The translations under genes and the position numbers were made by a program. The notes under the pieces were generated by a model. That model searched no databases, was not told where the DNA came from, and was given only the letters and a program-made list of their open reading frames with translations. A stretch of DNA of 64,000 nt from Sporomusa acidovorans (lineage in GTDB: Bacteria > Bacillota > Negativicutes > Sporomusales > Sporomusaceae), in assembly GCF_900101845.1 (NCBI RefSeq), contig NZ_FNAM01000021.1:37515-101514 (forward strand), read 5' to 3'. The first letter of the stretch is position 1. Each line of letters starts with the position of its first letter. Positions 44,078 through 53,157 of the stretch are shown piece after piece.

Positions 44078-45076
44078 ATGAAAAAAGTGATCAATAATGC
44101 CGAGCAAGTCGTGGAAGAAATGCTGCAGGGGATAGTGCTGGCGCATCCCCAGTATGTCAAGCGGGTGGAGGGGTTTAATGTCCTGGTGCGGGCCACATCA
44201 CCTGTACAAGGGAAGGTGGCTTTGGTTTCAGGCGGTGGCAGTGGGCACGAACCTTCTCACGGCGGTTATGTCGGCCGTGGTATGCTGGACGGCGCAGTAG
44301 CGGGTGCGGTATTTACCTCGCCGACACCGGATCAGGTATACGAAGCTGTCAAAGCGGTTGACGGCGGTAAAGGTGTGCTGTTGGTAATCAAAAACTATAC
44401 CGGTGACGTTATGAATTTTGAAATGGCTACCGAAATGGCGGAAGCTGACGGCATTCAAGTGGCTAAGGTCGTTGTCAATGATGACGTGGCAGTGGAAAAT
44501 AGCACTTGGACTACCGGGCGGCGCGGCATAGCCGGTACGGTTTTTGTTCATAAAATAGCCGGAGCCAAGGCTGAGCAAGGTGCAGATTTGGCCGCTGTGC
44601 AAAAAACGGCTGAAAAGGTCATTGCCAATTTGCGTTCGATGGGAATGGCACTATCGCCTTGCACGGTACCGGCAGCAGGCAAACCCAGTTTTACGCTGGC
44701 TGAAAATGAAGTTGAGATTGGTATGGGCATTCATGGTGAACCAGGTACTCACCGGGAAGCGATTCGAACCGCCGATGAAACAGCAGAACATTTACTTAGT
44801 AAAATTTTGAGTGATATGACGTTGGCTGCCGGTAACGAAGTGGCTGTTATGATCAATGGCCTGGGCGGCACACCACTGATGGAACTGTATATTGTCAACC
44901 GCAAAGTTGCCGCCTTGCTTGCCGAAAAGAATATCAAGACTGCCAAGACGTATGTTGGTAATTATATGACTTCGCTGGAAATGGCCGGTTTCTCGATTAC
45001 TGTGTTGAAGCTGGATAGTGAGCTGAAGGAATTGCTGCTGGCGCCGGCAGATACGCCAGCGTTCGTTCAATTTTAA
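44078..45076 (+). CDS. dhaK: Dihydroxyacetone kinase subunit DhaK
   Basis: 332 residues. SGGGSGHEPSHGGYVG is the DhaK signature; GIHGEPGTHRE contains the histidine that forms a covalent adduct with dihydroxyacetone. Uses DhaL and PTS phosphate to make DHAP. GAGGAGG precedes ATG. First gene of a five-gene operon. Confidence 0.95.
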   Translation: MKKVINNAEQVVEEMLQGIVLAHPQYVKRVEGFNVLVRATSPVQGKVALVSGGGSGHEPSHGGYVGRGMLDGAVAGAVFTSPTPDQVYEAVKAVDGGKGVLLVIKNYTGDVMNFEMATEMAEADGIQVAKVVVNDDVAVENSTWTTGRRGIAGTVFVHKIAGAKAEQGADLAAVQKTAEKVIANLRSMGMALSPCTVPAAGKPSFTLAENEVEIGMGIHGEPGTHREAIRTADETAEHLLSKILSDMTLAAGNEVAVMINGLGGTPLMELYIVNRKVAALLAEKNIKTAKTYVGNYMTSLEMAGFSITVLKLDSELKELLLAPADTPAFVQF

Positions 45077-45094
45077 AAGAGAGAAGGAATACGA

Positions 45095-45730
45095 GTGGCA
45101 AACGTAATTGCGGCAATAGAGGCCCTGGCAGATGTCATCATAGCGAAAAAAGAATTTCTAACGGAACTGGATGCCGCCATTGGCGATGCCGATCACGGGA
45201 TCAATATGGCACGCGGCTTTGAGGCCGTACGTGCCAAACTGGCTGCAGCCAATCCGGAAGATATTGGCGGCGTACTTAAGCTTGTCGGCATGACGCTGAT
45301 ATCTACGGTAGGGGGGGCTTCCGGTCCGCTGTATGGGACTGCGTTTATGCGGGCAGCGGTGGTTACCCAGGGAAAGGCAATTCTTGATGCGGCGACAATA
45401 GCGCAAATGCTTAGCGCAGCGATCGGCGGGATTAAAGACCGGGGCAAAGCTGTCCGGGGCGAAAAGACTATGCTTGATGCCCTTGAACCTGCTTATGAGG
45501 CTTTTATCCAGGCTATGGATAAAGGCGAGTCACTGTCTAAATCTTTGCAGGCGGCGACAAAAGCCGCCGCGGACGGAGTCGAATACACAAAAACTATTAT
45601 TGCGACCAAAGGCAGGGCCAGTTATCTGGGGGAACGCAGTATTGGTCATCAGGATGCGGGTGCTACTTCCACCTATCTTATGCTATCAGCCCTTACGGCA
45701 TTTGCCCAAGAGCAAAGTCAGGCGGTGTGA
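45095..45730 (+). CDS. dhaL: Dihydroxyacetone kinase ADP-binding subunit DhaL
   Basis: 211 residues, helical barrel with the ADP/Mg site DAAIGDADHGINMARGF. DhaL carries the nucleotide as a cofactor that is rephosphorylated by DhaM. GTG start, 18 bp after dhaK. Confidence 0.95.
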   Translation: MANVIAAIEALADVIIAKKEFLTELDAAIGDADHGINMARGFEAVRAKLAAANPEDIGGVLKLVGMTLISTVGGASGPLYGTAFMRAAVVTQGKAILDAATIAQMLSAAIGGIKDRGKAVRGEKTMLDALEPAYEAFIQAMDKGESLSKSLQAATKAAADGVEYTKTIIATKGRASYLGERSIGHQDAGATSTYLMLSALTAFAQEQSQAV

Positions 45731-45731
45731 G

Positions 45732-46124
45732 ATGGTAGGGATTGTTGTCGTTTCGCATAGTGCCAAAGTGGCCGAGGGCATCTGTGAATTGGCCGGACAA
45801 ATGGCTTCCGCCGGACAAAAGCTTATCCCTGCAGGCGGCATGGCGGATGGCGCCATTGGCACAGATGCCTATCGAATTCTTGCCGCTATTGAGGAGGCCA
45901 ATACCGGTGATGGTGTGCTGGTCATGGTTGATCTCGGCAGTGCCGTGCTTAGCGCCGAACTGGCGCTGGATCTGCTTGACGAGACGGTGAAAAATCAGGC
46001 GGCAATTGCCGATGCTCCTATTCTGGAAGGCACAGTCGCGGCTGCGGTAGCCGCATCTATTGGTCAGCCGCTGGTAAGTGTGGTCCAAACAGCGGAAGGG
46101 GCCCGGGAATTGAGAAAAAGATAA
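45732..46124 (+). CDS. dhaM: PTS-dependent dihydroxyacetone kinase phosphotransferase DhaM (EIIA domain)
   Basis: 130 residues, a mannose-type EIIA fold: VVVSHSAKVAEG has the phospho-histidine (His9) and LVMVDLGSAVLSAEL the conserved turn. Only the EIIA domain; in E. coli DhaM this is fused to HPr and EI parts, which here are the next two genes. ATG one base after dhaL stop. Confidence 0.93.
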   Translation: MVGIVVVSHSAKVAEGICELAGQMASAGQKLIPAGGMADGAIGTDAYRILAAIEEANTGDGVLVMVDLGSAVLSAELALDLLDETVKNQAAIADAPILEGTVAAAVAASIGQPLVSVVQTAEGARELRKR

Positions 46125-46161
46125 AGGCAGCACATGCCCAGACTCAAGTGGAGGAATACTA

Positions 46162-46428
46162 ATGACGAAAATAGATCTGGTCCTGGCAAATGCAGCTGGA
46201 CTGCATGCCAGGCCCGCTGCTCAATTTGTTCAGACGGCGGCGGGATTTATGAGCAAGGTAACAATTCGGGCCGGCGAAAAAGCAGCAGATGCCAAAAGTA
46301 TTTTGGCAGTAATGGGTTTGGGTCTGGGGCGGGGAGCTAGTTTTGAGTTGACCGCCGATGGCTCGGACGAAGCCGAATGCATTGCGGTGCTGCAAAAGTT
46401 AGTCACCAGCAATTTTGGCGAGGGTTAA
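46162..46428 (+). CDS. HPr phosphocarrier protein (dha operon)
   Basis: 88 residues. GLHARPAAQF contains the phospho-His; DAKSILAVMGLG corresponds to the Ser46 region. Likely passes phosphate to DhaM. GGAGG before the ATG. The genome presumably has another HPr for sugar PTS. Confidence 0.93.
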   Translation: MTKIDLVLANAAGLHARPAAQFVQTAAGFMSKVTIRAGEKAADAKSILAVMGLGLGRGASFELTADGSDEAECIAVLQKLVTSNFGEG

Positions 46429-46431
46429 AGG

Positions 46432-47681
46432 ATGGAAGAGATACTACACGGAACCGGTGTTGTACCGGGAATTGGCATTGGCGCAGCCAAAATGCCGTCA
46501 GGTGATTTGGCTGACTATTTAAAACAATATAAGGCTGAAACCCCACCCGGGGAGGCAAACAGATTATCTGCTGCTATTCAGGCGGCCAGCGCTGAACTAA
46601 TGAGGCTAAAAGCGGCGGGACTGGCAGCCGGCCAACAGAATCAGGCCGATATTATGGACGCTCATTATACCATGGTTAATGATCCTGCTCTTGGTGCTAA
46701 CATAAGCGAGAAGATTGAGCAGGGGATACCGGCGCCGCAAGCTGTACTGGCGGCTGCTGAAGAGTATGCGGCACTATTTGATACTATGCCTGATCCCTAT
46801 TTGCGGGAGCGGGCTGCCGATATACGCGATGTTGGCAGGCAGCTGGTACGGCAGTTGGTTGTTTCTGGGACGGGACATACCGCCAACAGAAGAAGAGCAA
46901 TTTGCTACCTATCAGGCTGCGGTAAAGCAATGCGGTCCTCACCTATGTGTCATCCGAACAATGGATATTGGCGGCGACAAGCCCTTGCATTATCTTACCA
47001 TTAACAAGGAGGAAAATCCCTTTCTTGGTTGGCGGGCCATTCGGATCAGCCTGGAACGTCCGGACCTGTTTATCCCGCAACTTAAGGCCATCCTCCGGGC
47101 CGGTGCATACGGCAAGGTAGCTATTATGCTGCCAATGGTCATTAGTGCGGCGGAAATTAGTGCGGCCAGGAATTTCCTGGAGCAGGCTAAAGCTGAACTG
47201 ACACAGGAGGGCAAAGAGTTTTGCAGCGATGTTCCGCTGGGGATTATGATTGAAACGCCGGCGGCGGCCATTACCGTCCGGGAATTATGCTACCTGTGAT
47301 TTCTTTAGTATTGGCACCAATGATCTGGTTCAGTATACTTTGGCGGTTGACCGTGGAAACCCGGCTGTCGGTTCGCTCTACAGCTATTTTCACCCGGCAG
47401 TGCTGCGGCTTATTGACGATGTGGTGAAAGCTGGGCATGAGCAAGGCATCTGGGTGGGCATGTGCGGTGAAATGGCGGGTGATCCGCTGGCGGCCCCCCT
47501 GTTAACGGCAATGGATTTTGATGAATTGAGTATGAGCGCTCCGGCCATTCCCCGTGTAAAGGCAGTAATTCGCCGTTTTGAAGAAAATCAGCTGCAGCAA
47601 GTGCTGGCCAAGGCGCTTGCTTTAAAGAACGCGGAGGATATTCGCGACTTTTTACGGGATTTTATTCAACAAAAAGAATAA
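46432..47681 (+). pseudogene. PTS enzyme I (ptsI), internally deleted and frameshifted
   Basis: The N-terminal EI part is in one frame (GTGVVPGIGIGAAK to RERAADIRDVGRQLVRQL). Near 46860 the sequence jumps to the PEP-binding barrel in another frame (LFLGRDIPPTEEEQF; DIGGDKPL; GIMIETPAAA), losing roughly 160 residues including the phospho-histidine domain. Near 47290 the frame changes again before DFFSIGTNDLVQYTLAVDRGN. About 1250 bp remain of the expected 1700. It cannot make active enzyme I as read. Either a true pseudogene or an assembly collapse. Confidence 0.88.
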
Positions 47682-47691
47682 TGGCGGATTT

Positions 47692-47734
47692 GGAAAAAAG
47701 GACCTGCAGTTACGGGCTGCAGGTCCTTTTTTCC
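47692..47734 (+). terminator. Terminator of the dha-pts operon
   Basis: A perfect 18-bp stem GGAAAAAAGGACCTGCAG with its complement, ending in TTTTTTCC. Confidence 0.92.
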
Positions 47735-47775
47735 GAACAATATTTATATTATTGATAGTATTATTCGATTTTTTA

Positions 47776-47805
47776 TTGACAGTTATGATTGGCTAATGCT
47801 ATGAT
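47776..47805 (+). promoter_or_regulatory. Promoter of purA
   Basis: TTGACA at 47776, 18-bp spacer, TATGAT at 47800. The 188-bp leader that follows has several short stems but I recognise no known riboswitch in it. Confidence 0.75.
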
Positions 47806-47993
47806 AAACAAGGGAAAAAAGGGGAAAAACTAACAGGGATTCTAATAATGCAAGACCAAAAAGCCGCAATGGGATAATGGCCGCTGTGAAGTGCAGAGGA
47901 CTGAAACACTGTGTACTATGTATACAGGTAAGGTGTTTGAGGTGCAAATCGCAGATGGTCCTTATATCCGGTTGTCAGGAAAGGATTGATGAT

Positions 47994-49277
47994 ATGTCTT
48001 CTGTAGTTGTCATCGGAACACAATGGGGTGACGAGGGAAAAGGCAAGATTGTTGATTACTTAGCAGAACAGGCAGATGTTGTTGTTCGGTATCAGGGTGG
48101 CAATAATGCAGGCCATACTGTAGTTGTCAATGGTACCGAATTTAAACTGCATTTACTGCCGTCAGGCATTTTATATTCGGGTAAAACCTGTGTTGTCGGC
48201 AATGGCGTCGTTATCGATCCGGCCGTAATGCTTAAAGAATTGCAGGCTATGAAGGAGAAGGGCATTGATACATCAGGCTTGAAGGTATCTAACCGCGCTC
48301 ATATCATCATGCCGTACCACCGCTTGCTGGACGAAGTGGAGGAAGAGTCCCGCGGTGATCGCAAGATCGGTACAACCAAGCGCGGTATTGGTCCATGCTA
48401 CATGGATAAAAACGCCCGTACCGGTATCCGGATGGTTGATTTAATGGACGAAGAGGAATTCTGCTCCAAGCTGGAATTCAATCTGGAAGCTAAAAACCAT
48501 TTGTTAAAAGCTGTTTATGGTGTTGAAGGCTTTGATTTTGAACAAGTGAAAAATGAATATCTTGAATATGCCCGTCAACTTAAACCCTATGTGACTGATA
48601 CGGCGGCTGTGCTGCATCGTGCGATTAAAAAAGGCAACAGAGTGCTATTTGAAGGGGCGCAGGCAACCCAACTGGACCTGGATCATGGGACATATCCCTA
48701 TGTTACTTCGTCTCATCCGATTGCCGGTGGTGCCTGCATTGGTTCCGGAGTAGGGCCAACTCAAATCAATAAGGTCATTGGTGTAGTCAAAGCGTATACC
48801 ACGCGGGTTGGCGAAGGTCCTTTTCCGACTGAACTTAATGATGAAGTAGGCCAGACCATCAGAGAACGCGGCCATGAGTATGGCACTACGACCGGACGGC
48901 CCCGCCGCTGCGGCTGGGTAGACGCCTGCGTAGTACGTTATGCCGGTTATCTGAGTGGTATCGATTATATGGCTATTACCCGGCTAGATATTCTTGATGG
49001 TTTGAAAACCCTCAAGATTTGTACCGGTTATAAATATAAAGGACAGCTCTTGCAGGAATTCCCAGCTAGCCTTAAGGTCCTGGATCAGGTTGAGCCGGTG
49101 TATGAGGAATTACCCGGCTGGGAAGAATCGACCAGTTCAATTAGAAGCTATAATGAACTGCCGGCTAATGCGCGGCGCTATATTGAGCGGCTAAGTGAGG
49201 CCAGTGATATTAAAGTTGGTATTGTGTCGGTTGGTCCTGGTCGTGACCAGACGATTATTCTTGCCGACATGTTTTAA
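47994..49277 (+). CDS. purA: Adenylosuccinate synthetase
   Basis: 427 residues; [14 protein letters not shown] at the GTP site, GGNNAGHT, and [10 protein letters not shown] near residue 300. First committed step from IMP to AMP. ATG at 47994 after AAAGGA; the frame is open further upstream but without a ribosome site and with non-conserved residues. Confidence 0.96.
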   Translation: MSSVVVIGTQWGDEGKGKIVDYLAEQADVVVRYQGGNNAGHTVVVNGTEFKLHLLPSGILYSGKTCVVGNGVVIDPAVMLKELQAMKEKGIDTSGLKVSNRAHIIMPYHRLLDEVEEESRGDRKIGTTKRGIGPCYMDKNARTGIRMVDLMDEEEFCSKLEFNLEAKNHLLKAVYGVEGFDFEQVKNEYLEYARQLKPYVTDTAAVLHRAIKKGNRVLFEGAQATQLDLDHGTYPYVTSSHPIAGGACIGSGVGPTQINKVIGVVKAYTTRVGEGPFPTELNDEVGQTIRERGHEYGTTTGRPRRCGWVDACVVRYAGYLSGIDYMAITRLDILDGLKTLKICTGYKYKGQLLQEFPASLKVLDQVEPVYEELPGWEESTSSIRSYNELPANARRYIERLSEASDIKVGIVSVGPGRDQTIILADMF

Positions 49278-49279
49278 AT

Positions 49280-49314
49280 AATAAATGAGCTCCGTATTAC
49301 GGAGCTCATTTATT
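49280..49314. terminator. Terminator after purA
   Basis: ATAAATGAGCTCCGTA pairs with its complement; A/T-rich on both sides. Confidence 0.88.
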
Positions 49315-49368
49315 ATTAGCCAGAAGCTTCATCACAAGGTCAGGCTGGAGGAAGCGTTAAAAATGTAA

Positions 49369-49398
49369 TTGACAAGCCTGCTGTCTATATTGTATAAT
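49369..49398 (+). promoter_or_regulatory. Promoter of tRNA-Lys
   Basis: TTGACA at 49369, 18-bp spacer, TATAAT at 49393, 17 bp before the tRNA. Confidence 0.8.
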
Positions 49399-49414
49399 TT
49401 GATCTTGTTAAGAT

Positions 49415-49490
49415 GATCCACTAGCTCAGTCGGTAGAGCACCTGACTTTTAATCAGGGTGTCCCGCGTTCGAGTCGCGGGTGGATCACCA
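49415..49490 (+). tRNA. tRNA-Lys (anticodon TTT)
   Basis: Full cloverleaf of 76 nt with encoded CCA; acceptor GATCCAC/GTGGATC; anticodon loop CTTTTAA gives TTT. Confidence 0.97.
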
Positions 49491-49494
49491 AGTT

Positions 49495-49530
49495 AAAAAG
49501 CCTCCTAAACGAATGTTTAGGAGGCTTTTG
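49495..49530 (+). terminator. Terminator after tRNA-Lys
   Basis: AAAAGCCTCCTAAAC with its complement, loop GAAT, ending in CTTTTG. Confidence 0.9.
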
Positions 49531-49634
49531 CTTTCTATTTCGGCGCAAAGCCATTTAAGAATGGAAAATCGACAGGTCGGAACATAAATCTTGCAATTCA
49601 GAATAAACAAATAGATTGGCGCTCATGCTCCTCT

Positions 49635-49760
49635 TATAATGAAAATGAAAAACTAGGAGTCGCCGTTTAAGGCAAACCTGAAGTGAAGATAGATTTTGCC
49701 GGAGGTGGTGGATCACTGCTGCAAATTATCAGAATTAAACAATAATAGGGGGGATTTATT
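49635..49760 (+). other. focA leader with unassigned hairpin
   Basis: A TATAAT at 49635-49640 may start a transcript (a -35 box is not clear). The leader contains GGCAAA...TTTGCC closing a 30-nt hairpin at about 49671-49700, and GGAGGTGGTGGATCAC close after it. No known riboswitch matched; a C1-linked element would fit the gene downstream but I cannot support it. Confidence 0.35.
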
Positions 49761-50714
49761 ATGGGGCTTGTTAATTCGCCGGCTCAAATGGTTGGAATCG
49801 CCTATAATGCCGGTAAAAGCAAAGGAGATTTGTCAGTACCTCAATTACTGCTGCGTGGTATCATGGCTGGTGTATATATTGCCGTGGGTGCAGCATTTTG
49901 CACGATTGTCCAGACCGGTGTGGCCCCATTACTGGGGGCCGGAGTTGCCAAATTAATTGGCGGAGCTGTGTTCCCGATAGGCCTGATAGCAATCGTTCTT
50001 ACTGGCATGGAATTGTTTACCGGCGATGCCATGCTGCTGCCTATGGCTGTGTGGTCAGGTAAAAGTACGTATGGAAAACTTATCAAAAACTGGACTTTTG
50101 TATATATTGGCAACTTTATTGGGTCAGTGGCTTTTGCCGCTATGGTTATTGTAGCGCCATTTACGCAAGGCAATTTTACAGCCGCGGAGCCCAATGCTTT
50201 TGGTCTAATGGCTGTTACGACTACTGTTGGAAAAATTCTTACGTATAAAGCGGCGGGAAGCATGGGTTTTCTATCCCTGTTTGTATCGGGAATAGGGTGT
50301 AACTTTATCGTATGCCTGGCTGTGCTGCTGGCGATGACCGCTCAGGATGTTATTGGCAAGATTGCGGCCATCTGGTTCCCGATTATGTCCTTCGTAGTTA
50401 TTGGTTTTGAGCACTGTGTCGCCAATATGTATTTTTTACCTGTGGGTAAATGGCTTGTGGATATTTTCCCGGGTCTGATTGCCAAAACAGGAGCCGACGG
50501 AAAAGCCTGGAATGCTTTACTGCAGGCCAACGGCGGAGTTTCCTGGTATGATTTAGTGGTGTGGAATCTCATTCCGGTTACACTGGGTAATATCGTGGGC
50601 GCAATTATTGTTATTGCAGCTACTTATCACTATTGTTTCAAAGCGGAGGCTTGTGCACTTTCTGCTCCGGCACCTGTTCAGTCTTCCCAGGTGGCATCTT
50701 CGTCCGGCCGTTAA
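49761..50714 (+). CDS. focA: Formate/nitrite transporter FocA family
   Basis: 317 residues with six membrane segments in the FNT pattern; the central motifs LTGMELFTGDAML and GFEHCVANMYFLP carry the conserved pore residues including the channel histidine. Exports or imports formate, or nitrite/hydrosulfide in related members. In an anaerobe with C1 metabolism, formate is most likely. ATG after GGGGGGA. The C-terminal 25 residues are a Ser/Ala-rich tail. Confidence 0.9.
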   Translation: MGLVNSPAQMVGIAYNAGKSKGDLSVPQLLLRGIMAGVYIAVGAAFCTIVQTGVAPLLGAGVAKLIGGAVFPIGLIAIVLTGMELFTGDAMLLPMAVWSGKSTYGKLIKNWTFVYIGNFIGSVAFAAMVIVAPFTQGNFTAAEPNAFGLMAVTTTVGKILTYKAAGSMGFLSLFVSGIGCNFIVCLAVLLAMTAQDVIGKIAAIWFPIMSFVVIGFEHCVANMYFLPVGKWLVDIFPGLIAKTGADGKAWNALLQANGGVSWYDLVVWNLIPVTLGNIVGAIIVIAATYHYCFKAEACALSAPAPVQSSQVASSSGR

Positions 50715-50755
50715 TGTTGAAGCTGCCGCTTTGAACAATAAAGGAGGTCTTTTAT

Positions 50756-51232
50756 TTGTACATGTCTGTCTTGGCGTATATTAGTTTGGGAGTGGCGCTT
50801 TGTATTACAATTTTAACGTATTTTGTAAGCCCGGACACGGGACTGTTGTTTACAATGTTGCCAATGCTTCTGCTTTTAGGAGGCATTCCTATATTGATGA
50901 ACGTAATGAACAGGCGATATATAAATAAATTGGATCTTCGCCATGTAAGAAAGAAAAAAATTAAGGAAGTGGCTAAAAAGGGTATTGGCGAGCAGGTACG
51001 GATAAGCGGTGTTGTTACCGCAATATCGAACCGCTGGCTAAACCGGCCAAACTATCATGTGCTTGATTCCAGCGGCGAGATTAATGTTTGTATGTTCGTG
51101 GCGCCGCGGGTATCGATTCGCTGTGGTGATCAGATTGAAGTAGTCGGGACATTGCGTTGGGTATTGGGCTTTAAGAAAAAAGAAAAAAGAATTTGGGGCT
51201 TGCAATTAGTCAAGATTCCTTCTCCGTCCTAA
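50756..51232 (+). CDS. Membrane protein with cytoplasmic OB-fold-like domain
   Basis: 158 residues. Two membrane helices (about 5-22 and 30-50), a basic stretch (RKKKIKEVAKK), then an OB-like beta domain (GEQVRISGVVTAISNRW...CGDQIEVVGTLRW) recalling NfeD/BOF-type folds. Function unknown. TTG start 8 bp after AAGGAGG; an ATG six bases later is less well placed. Not clearly linked to neighbours. Confidence 0.65.
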   Translation: MYMSVLAYISLGVALCITILTYFVSPDTGLLFTMLPMLLLLGGIPILMNVMNRRYINKLDLRHVRKKKIKEVAKKGIGEQVRISGVVTAISNRWLNRPNYHVLDSSGEINVCMFVAPRVSIRCGDQIEVVGTLRWVLGFKKKEKRIWGLQLVKIPSPS

Positions 51233-51254
51233 AGCTGAGATTGACTTACCAGGG

Positions 51255-51280
51255 AAGGCAGCACATGCGTGCTGCCTTTT
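51255..51280 (+). terminator. Terminator after the OB-fold membrane protein
   Basis: AAGGCAGCAC/GTGCTGCCTT stem, 4-base loop, TTTT. Confidence 0.88.
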
Positions 51281-51353
51281 GCATTTGTTAAGGAGAGCGA
51301 TCTGGATTGTTTGTCACGCAAATACGAATCGATTCAAAAATACATAATAGGTG

Positions 51354-51382
51354 TTGCCAAACGGAAATAATTACGCTATAAT
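51354..51382 (+). promoter_or_regulatory. Promoter of tRNA-Glu/tRNA-Val
   Basis: TTGCCA at 51354, 17-bp spacer, TATAAT at 51377, 58 bp before tRNA-Glu. Confidence 0.75.
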
Positions 51383-51439
51383 AATCATCGTGGTTAGTGG
51401 CGGTCAACTGATAAGCTGCTAGGCGCGATACCTTAATCT

Positions 51440-51514
51440 GGCCCGTTGGTCAAGCGGTTAAGACACCGCCCTTTCACGGCGATAACGGGGGTTCGATTCC
51501 CCCACGGGTCACCA
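51440..51514 (+). tRNA. tRNA-Glu (anticodon TTC)
   Basis: 75 nt with encoded CCA; acceptor GGCCCGT/ACGGGTC; anticodon loop CTTTCAC gives TTC. Confidence 0.96.
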
Positions 51515-51528
51515 TATAAGCAGAGAGC

Positions 51529-51598
51529 CAGGTTTCTACGAGCGAAAGCGACATAGAAACCTGTGCGAATCGCTTAGTTCTGAGCGATAGCGAAGAAC
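51529..51598 (+). repeat. Tandem hairpins with shared loop GAGCGA-W-AGCGA between tRNAs
   Basis: Hairpin 1 (51529-51563): a 10-bp stem CAGGTTTCTA/TAGAAACCTG encloses GAGCGAAAGCGA. Hairpin 2 (about 51577-51598): GTTC/GAAC encloses GAGCGATAGCGA. The loops match in 11 of 12 bases while the stems differ. An alternative pairing ATCGCT...AGCGAT exists for the second. Confidence 0.6.
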
Positions 51599-51617
51599 AT
51601 CCTAATTTTAATTTATC

Positions 51618-51693
<76 letters not shown>

Positions 51694-51734
51694 AGAAAAG
51701 GCAGTACACAATTAATTGTGTACTGCCTTTTCTT
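51694..51734. terminator. Bidirectional terminator after tRNA-Val
   Basis: AGAAAAGGCAGTACACAAT pairs with its complement around a short loop. It also covers the end of the convergent Cache-sensor gene. Confidence 0.88.
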
Positions 51735-52404
51735 GATTGGGTTTTCTGGTTTTAGGCCAGGGACGGCTTGACGATATGGTTGCCCATGTATCAACGGGAA
51801 TAAAACAGGAAGCGGCAAGAACAAACAATAAGGCGATGCGCGCCGACAAAACGGCAACGGCGATAAAACTTTGTTTAAGCTGGTCGGCCAGCTTTTTGGA
51901 AACACCAATATAGAACATGCCGATAATGCGGTCGGAATCATCCTTGAGCGGGATATAGCCGGTTTGATATTTAACTCCTACCACTTCGGCCTCTCCGATA
52001 TAGATTTTTCCGCCATTGAGCACGGTTTCCGTAACATAATCGGCAGCAACCGTTCCGGTGGCACGGCTGCCATCCCGCATGATGTTGGTGGCAACACGGG
52101 TATTATTTAAGAAGATGGTTACCGTATCGTCTGTCAAACGGCCAATTCTGTCGACCAGCTCGGTATCACCATTAATCTTAACAGAGCCTTTATATAACTC
52201 GCCATTTACCACATGCCAGGGGCCGGGACGCATATAATCGGCAATTTCCAGGGCGGTAGCCAAATCGGACTTGGCTTTTTCCGCGATTGCCGTTTCAATT
52301 TGGGTATGCATATCTCGGATGGTTAGTATGCCGATTACAAGACAGACAAGCAGTGTTAACCCAATAAAAAAGATGGAAAATTTTGTTTTGAGACTAAGCC
52401 GCAT
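51712..52404 (-). CDS. Cache-domain membrane sensor, no output domain (altered C terminus)
   Basis: 230 residues as read. TM helix (about 9-29), a single-Cache extracellular domain (about 35-185, with TDDTVTIFLNNTRVATNIM and GVKYQTGYIPLKD typical of sCache_3), then a second TM helix. There is no HAMP, kinase or chemotaxis domain. The last 25 residues run into the terminator hairpin; in another frame the same DNA reads GNHIVKPSLA-stop after the helix, a natural-looking end, so a 1-base change near 51790 may have altered the tail. Located just downstream of lytTS, it may feed a signal to them. ATG with GGAGG upstream. Confidence 0.72.
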   Translation of the reverse strand: MRLSLKTKFSIFFIGLTLLVCLVIGILTIRDMHTQIETAIAEKAKSDLATALEIADYMRPGPWHVVNGELYKGSVKINGDTELVDRIGRLTDDTVTIFLNNTRVATNIMRDGSRATGTVAADYVTETVLNGGKIYIGEAEVVGVKYQTGYIPLKDDSDRIIGMFYIGVSKKLADQLKQSFIAVAVLSARIALLFVLAASCFIPVDTWATISSSRPWPKTRKPNQEKAVHN

Positions 52405-52425
52405 GGCCTGACCTCCTTACAGGTT

Positions 52426-53157
52426 CTATTTCAGACCCAGCGCAATCTTTAGCTGCTTTACCCGGTTACGGCTAACAGGCACTTCCTGCTTATTGGCATC
52501 ATTCATGCGCAACAAATAGGAGCCATGAAACCAAGGGGTGATTTCGAGCACTTCATCCAGATTGATAATATATTGCCGGTGAACGCGCATAAAATTGGCC
52601 TCTGTCAGCATATTGTCGAATTCCTGCAGGGTCATCATAGCTGAAAATTCATCAATACGGGTACGCACAAAAACATCTTTGTCCTTCACGTAAATAAAAA
52701 CAATATCGCTTTTGTTTACAGGAACAATTTTGCCGCCAGCCAGTACGCAAACCTTAGCAATTTGGGCAGTTTTCTTGTCCGGTATAGTTTTGGAGGAGAG
52801 ATGCCGGATTTTAGTCAAAGTCTGAGCGAGTTTTTCTGCCGTAATTGGCTTAGTAATATAGCCAACGGCTGGCGTTGCAAAAGCGTCAACCGCATGTTCC
52901 GGATAGGCGGTGATAAAAACAATATAGGGGGGCTTGTTCATACTGTTTAACCGCTGTGCCATTTCCAGGCCCGACATACCGGGCATGCTGACATCCAGCA
53001 GAACTAATTCCGGTTTTTTTTCCAGAATATAAATAAGCGCGTCTACGCAGTTGGTAAATTTGGCACAGACTTCCATGTCGGGATGTTGGCTGAGTAAATA
53101 CTCAATTTCGTCACATATAGGCTGTTCATCATCAACAATAACTGCTTTTGTTCTCAC
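52426..53157 (-). CDS. LytTR-family response regulator
   Basis: 243 residues from a GTG at 53157 within the end of the sensor kinase gene. Receiver domain first (VIVDDEQPICDEI, acceptor Asp in LVLLDVSMPGMSG, Lys in YITKPI), then a LytTR DNA-binding domain (FMRVHRQYIINLDEVLEI). Partner of the LytS-type kinase upstream; the target genes are not evident but the Cache sensor directly follows by 21 bp. Confidence 0.92.
   Translation of the reverse strand: MRTKAVIVDDEQPICDEIEYLLSQHPDMEVCAKFTNCVDALIYILEKKPELVLLDVSMPGMSGLEMAQRLNSMNKPPYIVFITAYPEHAVDAFATPAVGYITKPITAEKLAQTLTKIRHLSSKTIPDKKTAQIAKVCVLAGGKIVPVNKSDIVFIYVKDKDVFVRTRIDEFSAMMTLQEFDNMLTEANFMRVHRQYIINLDEVLEITPWFHGSYLLRMNDANKQEVPVSRNRVKQLKIALGLK

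Noticed and set aside
49616..49630. Sigma-54-like TGGCGC...GC before focA
   Set aside because: Spacing between GG and GC is about 3 bases too short.
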